Assembly: GCF_027853965.1 (NCBI RefSeq)
Contig: NZ_JAQGLB010000013.1
Coordinates: forward strand, 161,569-225,568
Reading direction: 5' to 3'
DNA length: 64,000 nt
Origin: Saccharopolyspora indica
GTDB taxonomy: Bacteria; Actinomycetota; Actinomycetes; Mycobacteriales; Pseudonocardiaceae
In this document: positions 27,601 through 36,713 of the stretch, in pieces
Position numbering within the stretch: the first letter of the stretch is position 1
Layout: each line of letters starts with the position of its first letter
Translations under genes and position numbers: made by a program
The notes under the pieces: model-generated
What the model was told of the DNA's origin: nothing
What the model saw: the letters and a program-made list of their open reading frames with translations, nothing else
Database searches by the model: none

Positions 27601-27868
27601 CCCCCGCTCGATCGCGCTGACCCTCGAAGGCCTGGCAGGAGCCGACGCCGCGAGCGCCCCGGAACGCGCGGCCTGCCTGCTCGGCGCGGCCGAAGCGGCA
27701 CGAGCCTCAGCGGGCACACCGCTGCCCGAAGCGGAGCGCGGCGACCTCGACCGGATCACCGCCGAAGTCCGGAAACGGCTCACCGAAACCGAATTCGACC
27801 TCGCCGTCGCCCAGGGCGCGGAGCACTTCCCCACCGATCTGGACGCCCTGACCGCGACGGCGCGGTAA
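24635..27868 (+). CDS. AfsR/SARP-type regulator with BTAD, NB-ARC and TPR domains
   Basis: 1077 aa. Residues 1-95 are an OmpR-like winged helix (FGVLGPLGVW start, DDLWGAEPPGNPVNTLQTKV). About 95-245 is the BTAD domain, ending in ADELGIDPSPELVELQQAIL. An STAND-type ATPase follows with VTLTGPGGVGKTRLAIE (Walker A about 283-290) and LLVLDNCEHV (Walker B about 354). The C-terminal 400 residues are TPR-like helices with an insert near 680-730 rich in Glu/Gln/Arg. Such proteins activate specialised-metabolism genes after a nucleotide-dependent switch. Its divergent position makes the reductase tandem its probable target. Start: leaderless GTG. Confidence 0.9.
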   Translation: MRFGVLGPLGVWTADGEPVVVPEAKVRALLVALLAHDGPVSADRLVDDLWGAEPPGNPVNTLQTKVSQLRRAVGRELVAYRSAGYALVVDPEAVDAHRFRRLVAQARASAAPGARRALLDDALALWRGPAFADFADEPFVQAARQRLAEEHLDALEESAAARLELGEHTALAGELGELVATNPLRERLRALHVRALYRAGRQSEALAGLAELRERLADELGIDPSPELVELQQAILTQDTTLAAPAAVPHNLPVPVTDLVGRDGESAEVLALLGSSRLVTLTGPGGVGKTRLAIESARGAVFRDGVRLVELAGVEPGEDVTCSLEHAVLAALEVQEAALSSADPIAEALRGKEILLVLDNCEHVINSAASMAARLLRLLPGLRFLATSREALGIAGETLLPVPPLAVPETGAELRDVRASAAVQLFAARAAATSPGFDVTADNSASVAAICRRLDGIPLALELAATRIRVLGARTLESRLDDRFALLNSGHRDAPERQRTLHAVIDWSWQLLPTAERIVLRRLAIHRDGCTLTAAEAVCSGDGVRPAEVLDLLSRLVDRSLVVVAESRTGEPRYRLLDTVAAYCLQQLREAGEHEAVRQRRNEHYADLAERAETQLRGPEQRRWLELLDAEAANLRAVLDDAAPDVALRLVTALSWYWFLRGRLTEARQSLAAALVAAEADDQAEKRPAPLNGTSGDRDATQPQETAQREITPERDESRRGSAAAWYAAIALLTGEQVEDVEAWRGITDRAERARARWFLAHAQYTVADLGAAEATVNELVEEFAALQDRWGLAAVLSDHSTHLMTRGDLAAALEAAERSAELFRAIGDRWGLAQASYALGMLAGVVGDYTSAERHHTEALRGAESIGLWAEVAYQTSWLGRVALLRHDYPRARELHGRAMRLAAERGFTPAEMYAETGLALGARREGRFGEAEQHLHRVLEWHRRVEFEPGNTLILAELGFLAELRGDLGAAREHHLSAYRIARRIADPRSIALTLEGLAGADAASAPERAACLLGAAEAARASAGTPLPEAERGDLDRITAEVRKRLTETEFDLAVAQGAEHFPTDLDALTATAR

Positions 27869-27916
27869 CCGCCGTCACCCCGGTGCACGCCGCGGAGCGG
27901 GATCGGCGGGCGACCG

Positions 27917-27922
27917 TATAGT
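27917..27922 (+). promoter_or_regulatory. -10 element before the VanZ-RDD gene
   Basis: TATAGT lies 8 nt before GTG 27931 and no ribosome site is visible, so a leaderless or near-leaderless transcript is likely. No clear -35. Confidence 0.45.
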
Positions 27923-27930
27923 TGCCAGTC

Positions 27931-29181
27931 GTGTCAAGCGTTCACCTGCTGCCCGTCAAGACAGCGGCGCTCATCTTCCCGTTGCTCGCCATCGTCCTGT
28001 TCCTGCCCGCCGCGGTGGTCACCTACCGCAGGCACGGCGTCATGACGAGCTGGCGCACGTTGTCGTTCTACAGCTTCCTGTTCTACGCGCTGACGGCGTT
28101 CTTCATGACGCTGATCCCGCTGCCCTCCCGGGTGGTGGACGTGTGCGCGAAGTACCCGCAGATGGCGCAGCCCGCGCTGACACCCGGCAACACCTTCGGC
28201 GACATCTGGAAGGAAGCCGGCGGCGAGGTCGGCTTCAGCGCCCTGGTGCTGCACAACCCGGCCGTGTGGCAGGCGACGCTGAACGTGGCGCTGCTGGTGC
28301 CGCTGGGCGTGTACCTGCGCTACCACTTCAAGCGCGGTTTCCTCACCACCGCCGCGATCGGCCTGGGCGTGTCGCTGTTCTTCGAGCTCACCCAGTACAC
28401 CGGCGTGTGGGGCCTCTACGCCTGCCCGTACCGGCTGGCCGACGTCGACGACGTCATCACCAACACCTCCGGCGCGATGCTGGGCTGGTGGCTGGCCGGG
28501 CCGGTGACCCGCTGGCTGCCCACTTTGGACTCCATCGACGACGGCGTGCTGGCCCGCCGCCCGGTCCCGCTGGGGCGGCGCGTGGTGGCGTTCATCGTGG
28601 ACATGTGCCTGCTGCCGTTCGCGATGCTGTTCTGCACGCTGGTGTTCGGCCTGTTCGGCGTCGGCTTCTACACGTCGCTGCTCCTGACGCTGCTGGTGTA
28701 CTACGTCCTGCTCCCGTGGGCGCTGGGCGGCACGCCGGGCAAGAGGCTGCTGCTGCTCAAGCTCGTCGGCCCGGAGGAGGACGCGCGGCCCGCGCCGTGG
28801 CGACTGCTGGTCCGCGCGGTGGTGCTCGCGATCCCGATGATCCCGATCGCGGGCCTGATGATGATGGCGGCCATGCTCCTCGTCGTCCTCCCGGGCGAGC
28901 TGCTCTTCGGCGCCGCCCGCACCCTGCTGGACGAACCGCTGGAACTGATCCACTCCCTGGGCGGCCTCGAACCGGTCCTGATCGCAGGCTTCCTGACAGC
29001 GCTGGCCTCCGGCGTCCTCTTCCTCGTCTTCTGCGTGGCCCTCTACCGCAACCCGGACCACTACGGCTTCCACGAACTCCTCTCCGGAGTCCACAACAAG
29101 GCCCTCCCCCACAAACGAGCCCGCCGCACTCCCCCGCAACCCACCCCCGAAGAAGAGACCACCAAACTCCCGACCGAGTGA
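27931..29181 (+). CDS. VanZ-RDD fusion membrane protein
   Basis: 416 aa. Residues about 10-200 form a VanZ-type membrane domain: helices around LIFPLLAIVLFLPAAVVTY, the conserved LNVALLVPLGVYLRYHF, LFFELTQYTGVWG, and the DVDDVITNTSGAMLGWW motif typical of VanZ. Residues about 210-380 are an RDD domain (LGRRVVAFIVDMCLLPFAM, GTPGKRLLLLKLV). VanZ-like proteins are linked to glycopeptide and lipopeptide tolerance; RDD domains are thought to move small molecules or ions. The tail is Pro/Arg-rich and cytosolic. Single gene; the last codons overlap the outer arm of the palindromic element at 29175. A TTG at 27922 is a weaker start. Confidence 0.85.
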   Translation: MSSVHLLPVKTAALIFPLLAIVLFLPAAVVTYRRHGVMTSWRTLSFYSFLFYALTAFFMTLIPLPSRVVDVCAKYPQMAQPALTPGNTFGDIWKEAGGEVGFSALVLHNPAVWQATLNVALLVPLGVYLRYHFKRGFLTTAAIGLGVSLFFELTQYTGVWGLYACPYRLADVDDVITNTSGAMLGWWLAGPVTRWLPTLDSIDDGVLARRPVPLGRRVVAFIVDMCLLPFAMLFCTLVFGLFGVGFYTSLLLTLLVYYVLLPWALGGTPGKRLLLLKLVGPEEDARPAPWRLLVRAVVLAIPMIPIAGLMMMAAMLLVVLPGELLFGAARTLLDEPLELIHSLGGLEPVLIAGFLTALASGVLFLVFCVALYRNPDHYGFHELLSGVHNKALPHKRARRTPPQPTPEEETTKLPTE

Positions 29182-29248
29182 TGTTGTCGAGGTGAAGGGC
29201 ACCTTTGGGCAAGTAAGTTGCTGAAAGGTGCCCTTCACCTCTCACTCG
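29175..29248. repeat. Long interspersed palindromic element, copy 2
   Basis: Inner arms 29189-29206 and 29224-29241 are identical to copy 1 (5156-5173 and 5191-5208). The 17-nt loop differs at two positions. Outer arms CGAGTGA (29175-29181) and TCACTCG (29242-29248) replace CGGGTGA/TCACCCG of copy 1, keeping the pair. It lies between the convergent VanZ-RDD and VWA genes, so it may terminate both. Confidence 0.8.
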
Positions 29249-29258
29249 ACCAGGTGGT

Positions 29259-31211
29259 TCAGCGACGGCGCCTGGTGCGGAGGTAGTCGCCGAGGACCGC
29301 GGCGCCGAGGCCGTCGGCGGACGGGGCCACGACGCGGCCGCCGCCGCGGCGGGCGAGCAGGTCCACGAACGCCGCCAGCCGCGGGTCCTCGCCGAGCATG
29401 AAGACGCTCAGCGTCGTGCCCAGTCGGGTCAGCGCGTCCACTTCGGACAGCGTGGCGACCAGGGTGCGCGGGTCCGGCGGGTACTGGAAGACGGCCTCGC
29501 CGTCGGGTTCCAGGTGGGCCGTCGGCTCGCCGTCGGTGACCACCAGCACCACCGGCTCGGCGTCCGGGTGGCGGCGCAGGTGGCGCCCGGCCAGCAGCAG
29601 CGCGTGGTGCAGGTTCGTGCCCTGCTCCCAGACGCCCTCCAGCGCCGCGAGCTCACCGACCTCCACAGTGGACGCGTAGCGGCCGAAGGTGACCAGTTGC
29701 AGCGCGTCGGAGCGGAACCGGGTGGCCACCAGGTGGTGCAGCGCCAGCGCGGTGCGCTTCATCGGCACCCAGCGGCCGTCCTGCACCATCGACCACGACG
29801 TGTCCACGCACAGCACCACGGCCGCCCGCGAGCGCTGCTCGGTCTCGGCGACCTCCAGGTCCGCGATGTCCAGCAGCGGCGAGCCCGCGCCCTCGCCCGC
29901 GCGGCGCAGCACCGCGTTGCGCACCGTCCGGGAGGCGTCCCACGGTTCCGAGTCGCCGTAGCTCCACGGCCGCGTCGTCCCGGTCAGCTCGCCCGCCGCC
30001 CCCGCTCGGTCGGTGTCGCGCTCACCGCGCTGCGAGCGCAGCTGCGAGATCACCGAGCGCAGGGCGGTTTCGCCGAGCCGCCGCATCGCCCGCGGGCTCA
30101 GCCGCAGGCTGCCGTCGGGCGCGCGCTGCAGCAGGCCCTGCTGGCGCAGCTGCCGCTCGATCTCCGACAGCCGCTGCGCGTCGACGACCGCTCGCGGGCC
30201 GAGCTGCCGCTCCAGCGCCTCCAGGTCGATGTCGGCCAGGCTCGCGCCGGGGTAGGCCTGCCCGAGCTGCTCGGCCAACCGGTCCATCTCGCCGAGCTCG
30301 GCCATCGCGGCCGTCGCCTCCGCCAGCCCCATCGGCTGATCACCGCGGAACCGCGCCCGGCCGGTCCAGTCCTCGCCGGGCCGCAACTGCTGCAACTGCT
30401 GGTCCAAGCGCTGCAACGCCTGCGCGATGCGCGGATCGCCGAAGGCCTGCTGCGCCAGGGCCATCAGCTCGTCGCGCTGCTGGGCGTTCATCGAGTTCAT
30501 CAGCCGCTGGGCCGCGGCCGAACGCGCCGCGAGCGCATCGATCAGCTCGTCGACGTCGCGCGGGTTCTCCGGGAAGAACTCCCCGTGCTCGGCCATGAAC
30601 TGCTCGAACTTCCGCGGCACGTCGGCATCGCCGCGGGCGTGCGCGGCCAGCAGCGCCGAGAGGTCGTCGAGCATCTCCCGCACCCGCTCGACGTCCTCGG
30701 GCGTGACCTGCTGCATCGCCTGCTTCATGCCATGGAAGCGCTGTTCGAGGACCTCCGAGCCGAGCAGCTGCTGGATCTCCTCGAAGGCCTCCCGCGCTTC
30801 CGAAGAGCGCCAGTCGTAGTTCGCCAGCTCCGCGACCTGCCCGGCCACGTCCGGCGGCAGCGCGTCCAGCTGCAGTTCGCGGAACCGCGCGTCCTCGCTG
30901 GTGTCGGCGGCGAGCGCGAGCCGCTCCTGCTGGAGCGCGCGGTCCAGCAGCCGCCGCACCTCGGCGATCGTGCCGTCCAGCCGGTGGCGCCGCTGGAGCT
31001 CGCTGCGCCGCTGCCACAGCCGCCGGGTCAGGTCGTCGAGACCGGAAACGTCGCGGGTACCGGTGCGCAGCAGCTCCTCCAGCGCCGCGCGCGGTGACGC
31101 CCCCTCCATCACGTCGCGGCCGAGCTGGTCCAGCGCGGCGCGCAGATCCACCGGCGGTTCCAGCGGATCGGGCCCTCCGCGCCACGCGTCGTACCGGAAC
31201 CGCGGGGACAT
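29259..31211 (-). CDS. VWA-domain protein paired with a MoxR-type ATPase
   Basis: 650 aa. The first 440 residues are mostly charged helices (many Arg, Glu and Gln, coiled-coil-like). The C-terminal part is a von Willebrand A domain with the metal-ion site DTSWS at about 467-471 (VVLCVDTSWSM) and VLVVTDGEPTAHLEPDG further on. MoxR ATPase-VWA pairs act like metal-chelatase or co-chaperone machines that insert cofactors or remodel proteins; the client here is unknown. Its ATG overlaps the stop of the ATPase gene in TGATG, showing translational coupling. The pair corresponds to mycobacterial Rv0958-Rv0959. Confidence 0.85.
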   Translation of the reverse strand: MSPRFRYDAWRGGPDPLEPPVDLRAALDQLGRDVMEGASPRAALEELLRTGTRDVSGLDDLTRRLWQRRSELQRRHRLDGTIAEVRRLLDRALQQERLALAADTSEDARFRELQLDALPPDVAGQVAELANYDWRSSEAREAFEEIQQLLGSEVLEQRFHGMKQAMQQVTPEDVERVREMLDDLSALLAAHARGDADVPRKFEQFMAEHGEFFPENPRDVDELIDALAARSAAAQRLMNSMNAQQRDELMALAQQAFGDPRIAQALQRLDQQLQQLRPGEDWTGRARFRGDQPMGLAEATAAMAELGEMDRLAEQLGQAYPGASLADIDLEALERQLGPRAVVDAQRLSEIERQLRQQGLLQRAPDGSLRLSPRAMRRLGETALRSVISQLRSQRGERDTDRAGAAGELTGTTRPWSYGDSEPWDASRTVRNAVLRRAGEGAGSPLLDIADLEVAETEQRSRAAVVLCVDTSWSMVQDGRWVPMKRTALALHHLVATRFRSDALQLVTFGRYASTVEVGELAALEGVWEQGTNLHHALLLAGRHLRRHPDAEPVVLVVTDGEPTAHLEPDGEAVFQYPPDPRTLVATLSEVDALTRLGTTLSVFMLGEDPRLAAFVDLLARRGGGRVVAPSADGLGAAVLGDYLRTRRRR

Positions 31212-32611
31212 CAGCTGTACACCGACCTGTCGTCCTCGGCGTCCTTGCCCAGCCGCTTGGCCAGGAACAGCGCTTCCAGCGCCAGCTCCACGGCGCTGGC
31301 GATGCGCCCGGGCGGATCGCCAGCCCGCACCTCCAGCCGTTCGGCGACCTGGTGCAGCACCGGCAGCTCCGGCAGCGCGGTCAGCACGTCGTGCCCGGAC
31401 ACCCGCTCCCCGGTGGCCACCGGGTGGCCGTCGGCCACCGCCTGGGCCAGCGATTGCAGGTCGAGCCCGGCGAACAGCCCGCGCGCGGTGTCGGCCACCG
31501 AACGGCGCAGCAGGTAGCCCAGCAGCTCGTCCTCGCGGCCCTCCTCACCGGCCTCGAACTCGATCTTGCCGCGCAGCACCGCGGGCACCGCCGCCAGGTC
31601 GACCGGCCGGGCCACCGCGGGGTGCTCGCCGGTCACCGCGGCGCGGTGCAGCGCGGCGGCCGAGACGGTCTCGGCGGCGGCGATGGCGAACCGGGCCGAG
31701 ACCCCGGAGCGCTGGTCCACGGCGGTCGATTCGCGCAGGTGGCCGACGAACCGGGCCAGCACCTCCAGCAGGTGGTCGCCGACCTCGGCGGGCAGGTCCG
31801 CCTCCTGGCGCACCAGCGCCACCTCGTCGTCCACGTCCAGCGGGTAGTGCGTGCGGATCTCCGCGCCGAAGCGGTCCTTCAGCGGGGTGATGATCCGGCC
31901 GCGGTTGGTGTAGTCCTCGGGGTTGGCGGTGGCGACCAGCAGCACGTCCAGCGGCAGCCGCAGGTGGTAGCCGCGGATCTGGATGTCGCGCTCCTCCATC
32001 ACGTTCAGCAGCGCGACCTGGATGCGCTCGGCCAGGTCGGGCAGCTCGTTGACGGTCACGATGCCGCGGTGCGCGCGGGGCACGAGTCCGAAGTGGATGG
32101 TCTCCGGGTCGCCCAGCGACCGGCCCTCGGCGACCTTGACCGGGTCGACGTCGCCGACCAGGTCGCCGACCGAGGTGTCCGGGGTGGCCAGCTTCTCCGC
32201 GTAGCGCTCGCCGCGGTGCCGCCAGGCCACCGGCAGCTCGTCGCCGAGCTCCGCGGCCCGCCGCCGGGAGGCCGGGGTGATCGGCCGCAGCGGGTGCTCG
32301 CCGAGCTCGGAGCCGTCGATGACCGGCGTCCACTCGTCGAGCAGCTCGGTGAGGCTGCGCAGCAGCCGCGTCTTGCCCTGCCCGCGCTCGCCGAGCAGCA
32401 CCACGTCGTGCCCGGCGATCAGGGCGCGTTCCAGCTGGGGCAGCACGGTCCGGTCGAAGCCGACGATGCCGGGCCACAGCGCCCGGCCGGAGCGCAGGGC
32501 GGTCAGCAGGTTCGCGCGCAACTCGGCCTTCACACTGCGCGGGGCGTGGCCGCTGGCCCGCAGCTCCCCCGCGGTGCGGGGCAGACCGGGAGGTGGGGTC
32601 GGGTTCGTCAC
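31211..32611 (-). CDS. MoxR/magnesium-chelatase-like AAA+ ATPase
   Basis: 466 aa. Walker A is GERGQGKTRLL at about 70-80, Walker B is GIVTVNELPDL near 184, and sensor-1-like VLLVATANPEDYTNRGRII follows. The C-terminal half is helical. It likely supplies ATP-driven remodelling for the coupled VWA protein, as ChlI does for ChlD. GTG 32611 opens with a short Pro-rich tail (MTNPTPPPGLPRT). Divergent from the serine hydrolase gene across 130 nt, which contain ACGTG/CACGT half-sites at 32694-32713. Confidence 0.85.
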   Translation of the reverse strand: MTNPTPPPGLPRTAGELRASGHAPRSVKAELRANLLTALRSGRALWPGIVGFDRTVLPQLERALIAGHDVVLLGERGQGKTRLLRSLTELLDEWTPVIDGSELGEHPLRPITPASRRRAAELGDELPVAWRHRGERYAEKLATPDTSVGDLVGDVDPVKVAEGRSLGDPETIHFGLVPRAHRGIVTVNELPDLAERIQVALLNVMEERDIQIRGYHLRLPLDVLLVATANPEDYTNRGRIITPLKDRFGAEIRTHYPLDVDDEVALVRQEADLPAEVGDHLLEVLARFVGHLRESTAVDQRSGVSARFAIAAAETVSAAALHRAAVTGEHPAVARPVDLAAVPAVLRGKIEFEAGEEGREDELLGYLLRRSVADTARGLFAGLDLQSLAQAVADGHPVATGERVSGHDVLTALPELPVLHQVAERLEVRAGDPPGRIASAVELALEALFLAKRLGKDAEDDRSVYS

Positions 32612-32741
32612 CCTGCCGACGCTACCCGGCGAGGCCGACGAACGTCGGAATAGCAGAAAGGTTTTCGCATCCCGGACGGCCCGGCGCCGCTCGCAACGTG
32701 TAGAAACACCACGTATCCGCCAGGAGCGAGGAGGCAGTGCA

Positions 32742-33974
<1,233 letters not shown>

Positions 33975-33984
33975 GCCGCGGCTG

Positions 33985-34044
33985 GTCAATTTCGTACGAA
34001 ATTGACGTTCACCCGGGTGACGGTCAATTTCGTACGAAATTGAC
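33985..34044. repeat. Double palindrome between convergent genes, copy 1
   Basis: Two identical 22-bp perfect palindromes with half-site GTCAATTTCGT (33985-34006 and 34023-34044), separated by 16 nt containing CACCCGGGTG. Both share the core ATTTCG-NN-CGAAAT with the pair at 49117-49176. Located between the beta-lactamase-family and MBL stops, so bidirectional termination is one possible role. Confidence 0.7.
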
Positions 34045-34108
34045 CACCACCCCGGCCGCGCGGGCGCGTTTCCGCAGGTGGCGGACTTGATCGGCGGAGG
34101 TTGCCGCG

Positions 34109-35068
34109 TCACCTGGTGGTGTGGTCCGCGGTCAGGACGCGGGATTCGCCGACGGCGAGGTCCCAGAGCTGGTCCGGGTCGCGGCCCGCTTCGCGCCAGG
34201 CCTTGCGGACCCGGATCAGCGGTTCCACCACCGGTTCGCGGGTGAGCACGAAGGTGCCCCAGTGCATCGTCGCCGCGTGCGCCGCGCCCAGGTCCGCGAC
34301 CGCCTGGACGGCCTCCTCCGGGTCCATGTGCACCGGCTTCATGAACCAGCGCGGGTCGTAGGCGCCGATCGGCACCATCGCCACGTCGATGCCCGGGTAG
34401 CGCTCCCCGATCTCGGCGAAGTGCGGGCCGTAGCCGCTGTCGCCCGCGTGGAAGACCCGGTGCCGCGGCCCGGTGATCACCCAGCTGCCCCACAGGCTCC
34501 GGCAGGTGTCGCGCGGGCCGCGGCGGCTCCAGTGCCGGGCCGGGGCGAAGTCGAAGGTCAGCCCGGCCACCTCCGCGGACTGCCACCAGTCGAGCTCGAC
34601 GACCTCGGTGAAGCCGCGCCGCCGGAACCAGCGGCCCAGCCCGACGGGCACCAGCACCGGCGTCGACCGCGGCAGCCGCTGGATCGTCGGGGCGTCCAGG
34701 TGGTCGTAGTGGTTGTGGCTGATCACCACCGCGTCGATGGGCGGCAGCTCGCTGAACGCCACGCCGGGCGGGGTCAGCCGCCGCGGCACGCCGGGGATGC
34801 GCGAGGACCACACCGGATCGGTGAGCACCGCGGCCCCGCCCGTCCGCAGCAGGTACGTCGAGTGCCCGACCCAGCTCAGCGCGGTGTCCTGCGCGGCGAC
34901 CGGGGCCAGCCCGTTGCGCAGCACCGGGATCCGGTCGACGTCCTCCACCCGCCCGCGGAACCCGCCGGTCCACATCAGCCGCATCACGTCCCGGAAGCTG
35001 GGCAGCGGAGCGTGCAGGCGATCGGCGTAGGAGGGCTGGAGACGCGGCGGCTGGTGCTGGATCGACAC
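34109..35068 (-). CDS. MBL-fold metallohydrolase (NAPE-PLD/UlaG-like)
   Basis: 319 aa. Zinc motif HNHYDHLD (HxHxDH) in the middle, followed by later metal ligands in VFHAGDSGYG and ATMHWGTF. The order LSWVGHSTYLLRTGG, then LTDPVWSSRIPG, then RRLTPPG matches the branch that includes N-acyl-phosphatidylethanolamine phospholipase D and UlaG-type lactonases. It probably hydrolyses a phosphodiester or lactone; the substrate is unknown. Two tandem GTG codons (35071 and 35068) can start it; I use the second. Transcribed towards the beta-lactamase-family gene. Confidence 0.85.
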   Translation of the reverse strand: MSIQHQPPRLQPSYADRLHAPLPSFRDVMRLMWTGGFRGRVEDVDRIPVLRNGLAPVAAQDTALSWVGHSTYLLRTGGAAVLTDPVWSSRIPGVPRRLTPPGVAFSELPPIDAVVISHNHYDHLDAPTIQRLPRSTPVLVPVGLGRWFRRRGFTEVVELDWWQSAEVAGLTFDFAPARHWSRRGPRDTCRSLWGSWVITGPRHRVFHAGDSGYGPHFAEIGERYPGIDVAMVPIGAYDPRWFMKPVHMDPEEAVQAVADLGAAHAATMHWGTFVLTREPVVEPLIRVRKAWREAGRDPDQLWDLAVGESRVLTADHTTR

Positions 35069-35135
35069 CACCCAAGACTGCCCTGCGCGCACCGCCCACC
35101 GCACCCGCAATCCCCGAGGATCACAGTCGCAGCGG

Positions 35136-35930
35136 TCAGAACGCGGGCCAGGGGATCGCGGGCCAGTCCCCGGAGGGGGCCGGGAAGACGCCGGCGTCCA
35201 GGAGGCGGTCGATGCGGGTGCTGATCGCCTGGACCTCCTTCGGCGTGATGTGCTCGGCCAGCCGGACCGCCAGCTCGCCCTCCATCAGCGCCCGCAGCTC
35301 GCCCAGCTCGTCGACGGCGTCCTCCGGCAGCGGCTCGCCGATCCAGCCCCACAGCACGGTGCGCAGCTTGTCGTCGGTGTTCAGGCTGACGCCGTGGTCC
35401 ACGCCGAGCACGCGGCCGTCCGGGGCGTGCAGGATGTGGCCGCCCTTGCGGTCGGCGTTGTTGATCACCACGTCGAGCACCGCGAGGCGGCGCAGCTGCT
35501 CGTGGTCGGCGTGCGCCAGCACGACCGGATCACCGTGGTGGTCCTGGGCGCGCAGCACCGGCAGCCAGCCGTCCGGCACCTCGTCCGGGGCGACGATGCC
35601 GACCAGCCCGGAGTCTTCCTCGACGTCCACCCACAGCTGCACCATGCCCGGCCCGAACGGCCCGTCGCGCAGCACCGTCGGCGGGACCAGCTCCCAGCCG
35701 GTCGCCTCGGCGATCAGGGCGGAGCCGACCTCGCGGCCGGCCAGCGTGCCGTCCGGGAAGTCCCACAGCGGGCGTTCCCCGCGCACCGGCTTGTACACGC
35801 ACTCGGCGGCCGTGCCGTCGAGCTCGATCCCGCAGAACAGCGTCGCGTTCGACGCCTCCACCAACCGCCCCTGGACGTCCAGCCGGCCGTTCAGGAGCAG
35901 CTCGTGCACCGCGGGATCACCCGCGTGCAC
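35136..35930 (-). CDS. SCO1664/TIGR03843-family PI3/4-kinase-like protein
   Basis: 264 aa, conserved in actinobacteria. It resembles lipid/protein kinases of the PI3/4K fold: ECVYKPVRGERPLWDF (nucleotide-binding Lys near residue 46), VVINNADRKGGHIL as catalytic loop, and GVDHGVSLN as metal motif. Function is unproven. GTG 35930 is 5 nt beyond the DUF3090 stop and preceded by GAGG, giving the family's usual start VHAGDPAVHELLLNGRL. It forms a coupled pair with the DUF3090 gene. In mycobacteria the same pair (Rv2133c, Rv2134c) lies next to mshC; here mshC is 22 kb away. Confidence 0.83.
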   Translation of the reverse strand: MHAGDPAVHELLLNGRLDVQGRLVEASNATLFCGIELDGTAAECVYKPVRGERPLWDFPDGTLAGREVGSALIAEATGWELVPPTVLRDGPFGPGMVQLWVDVEEDSGLVGIVAPDEVPDGWLPVLRAQDHHGDPVVLAHADHEQLRRLAVLDVVINNADRKGGHILHAPDGRVLGVDHGVSLNTDDKLRTVLWGWIGEPLPEDAVDELGELRALMEGELAVRLAEHITPKEVQAISTRIDRLLDAGVFPAPSGDWPAIPWPAF

Positions 35931-35935
35931 GTGCC

Positions 35936-36502
35936 TCAGACCTCTTCCGAACGGCGGTAGCCGTTCTGGCGCGGGCAGATGTGCCCGTTGGGGTCCAGCG
36001 GTTCGGCGCACAGCGGGCAGGGCTTGCGGCCGGCGTTGATGACGCGCTCGGCGCGCTCGGCGAACGCCCGCGCGTGCGCGGGGCTGAGGAACACCCGCAG
36101 CGCGTCCGGGCCCTCCTCGGTGTCGTCGAGCACCACAGATTCGTCGAGCTCCTCGTCGGTGACGGCCAGCAGTTCGACCACCACCGCCTCGGTCTCGGCG
36201 TCCCAGCCCAGCCCCATGGTCCCGACCCGGAACTCCTCGTCGACCGGGACCTGCAGCGGTTCGGTGTCGACGAGCGCGTCGGGGGTCTGGCTGGGCAGGT
36301 CGGCGTGGAAGCGCCGCTGCACTTCCTCCAGCAGCGCGCCGATGCGTTCGGCCAGCACCGACACCTGCTGCTTCTCGAGCTGCACGCTCACCGTGCGGAC
36401 GTCCTCGGACGCCTGCAGGTAGAAAGTGCGCTCACCGGGTTCCCCGACCGTTCCGGCGACGAATCGGTCAGGTTGACGGAAGACGTGGATGACACGAGCC
36501 AT
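35936..36502 (-). CDS. DUF3090 / TIGR03847 conserved actinobacterial protein
   Basis: 188 aa. It starts MARVIHVFRQPDRFVAGTVG and ends with a small zinc-ribbon-like segment CPLCAEPLDPNGHICPR that could bind one metal ion. The middle is acidic (DEELDESVVLDDTEEGPD). Biochemical function unknown; the gene is almost always next to the SCO1664-like kinase-fold gene, implying a shared complex or pathway. GGAGGAG 3 nt before ATG 36502 is strong, and TAGTGT upstream may be its -10. Divergent from the LD-carboxypeptidase gene. Confidence 0.87.
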   Translation of the reverse strand: MARVIHVFRQPDRFVAGTVGEPGERTFYLQASEDVRTVSVQLEKQQVSVLAERIGALLEEVQRRFHADLPSQTPDALVDTEPLQVPVDEEFRVGTMGLGWDAETEAVVVELLAVTDEELDESVVLDDTEEGPDALRVFLSPAHARAFAERAERVINAGRKPCPLCAEPLDPNGHICPRQNGYRRSEEV

Positions 36503-36713
36503 GACTCCTCCGACACTAGGCCACCGAGCGCACCGGGTGCGCGGCTGGCCCCCGTTTTGTTGGTCACCGCCGCACCAGGTGCCGGTCTACCCGCCGAACC
36601 CGCCCGCCGACCACCGGTTTCGCCGATGTTCGCCGATGGCGAACTGAAGCGCGCCGGGGGCCGGGCCGATACGCTCACCGGCGGTGGTCAAGATCGCGGG
36701 ATGGAGCACGCCG

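Noticed and set aside
20883..27868. Possible complete biosynthetic gene cluster around the reductases and AfsR-like gene.
   Set aside because: No PKS, NRPS, terpene synthase, RiPP precursor or export gene is adjacent; I keep it as a reductase regulon only.
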